A DNA stretch of 13,267 nt from Syntrophomonadaceae bacterium (GTDB lineage Bacteria > Bacillota > Dethiobacteria > DTU022 > UBA8154): positions 1 to 13,267 of the forward strand of contig SKTJ01000137.1 in assembly GCA_007122565.1 (NCBI GenBank), written 5' to 3'. Numbering within the stretch: the first letter of the stretch is position 1; the number at the start of each line of letters is the position of its first letter. Both the position numbers and the translations under genes were made by a program. The notes beneath the pieces were generated by a model. That model was not told where the DNA came from. It did no database searches and saw only the letters and a program-made list of their open reading frames with translations. This document shows, one piece after another, positions 13,000 through 13,267 of the stretch.

Positions 13000-13097
13000 C
13001 AGGAGTCAGGAGAGCCGGTATAAAAGAAAACCCTTATTAATAACATAACTGTTAATAAAAAGTTGGAGTAGGTTCTATTCTGAATTCTGAATCCTGG
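13000..13097. repeat. Intergenic repeat, copy B (mutS leader)
   Basis: The segment has AGGAGTCAG, ATAAAAGAA, AACCC with TTATT, and TTAATAAAA in the same order as copy A at 10018-10089, with a roughly 9-base insertion (GAGAGCCGG) after the first block. CAGGAGTCAG at its left end and TCTGAATCCTG at its right end (13087-13097) are imperfect inverted ends, giving a MITE-like shape about 100 bases long. Confidence 0.45.
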
Positions 13098-13155
13098 ATA
13101 ATTTAAATTGTTGCAAATAATAGTGCCTAACTGGGAAAAAGAGAGGGGATAGGTT

Positions 13156-13267
13156 TTGTCCCAATTATCACCAATGATGGAACAGTTTAAGGAAATAAAA
13201 GCGCAATATACTGATGCTATTCTGTTTTTCAGAGTAGGGGACTTTTATGAGATGTTTTTTGAAGACG
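13156..13267 (+). CDS. mutS: DNA mismatch repair protein MutS, N-terminal start only
   Basis: Recognises mispaired and looped bases to start mismatch repair. Only the first 37 codons are in the window. They match the start of the MutS mismatch-binding domain: SPMMEQFKEIKAQYTDAILF followed by FRVGDFYEMFFED, including the phenylalanine of the FYEMF motif that stacks on the mispaired base. The TTG at 13156 is chosen because family homology (LSPMM) begins right after it and AGAGGGG (13142-13148) is seven bases upstream; an ATG at 13174 would lose conserved residues. Promoter and leader are described separately. Confidence 0.93.
   Translation, partial: MSQLSPMMEQFKEIKAQYTDAILFFRVGDFYEMFFED

Overview
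The window looks like chromosome from a low-to-mid-GC anaerobic Firmicute (Clostridia, plausibly a Peptococcaceae/Desulfotomaculum-type lineage). This is inferred from strong AGGAGG-type ribosome binding sites, frequent TTG and GTG starts (proB, ubiB-like, MBL, mutS), sigma-A type promoters, and the gene set: a phasin-like/AarF pair, DUF2284, DUF2007, and miaB with perR and mutS. No plasmid, phage or IS transposase gene is visible. Most genes are housekeeping or biosynthetic, separated by small lineage-specific genes and some gene wreckage.

Layout. 1-118: the 3' end of a gene, probably a macro-domain protein. 143-772: a destroyed DMT/EamA transporter whose N-terminal piece lies on the minus strand while its middle lies on the plus strand. 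921-1463: a DUF2284 cysteine-rich protein with its own promoter, converging on aspartate kinase (1467-2705, minus). 2917-3264: an unrecognised 115-aa ORF behind a palindrome and promoter. 3333-3746: a MORN-repeat protein followed by a long hairpin. 3856-3931: tRNA-Trp on the minus strand with a consensus promoter and a terminator. 4117-6197: proC and proB (proline synthesis). Where proA might be expected there is only a frameshifted fragment of a homocitrate-synthase-like gene (6228-6636). 6639-8710: a phasin-like small protein and an AarF/UbiB kinase-like protein. 8793-10377: a small membrane protein, an MBL-fold hydrolase and a DUF2007 protein. 10458-10625 (minus): a 55-aa glycine-rich membrane peptide. 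10746-10934: a 62-aa double CxxC protein. 11017-12357: miaB. 12452-12886: a PerR-type Fur repressor with a strong terminator. 13156-end: the first 37 codons of mutS.

Functionally, proC and proB supply two of the three steps of proline synthesis from glutamate. Aspartate kinase opens the aspartate-family amino acid pathway. miaB modifies tRNA, perR probably controls the peroxide response, and mutS starts mismatch repair. The window does not show an obvious novel multi-gene defence or biosynthetic system. The points most worth a second look are the inverted transporter pseudogene, the homocitrate synthase remnant in the usual place of proA, a diverged intergenic repeat found upstream of both the DUF2007 gene and mutS, and several small uncharacterised proteins.
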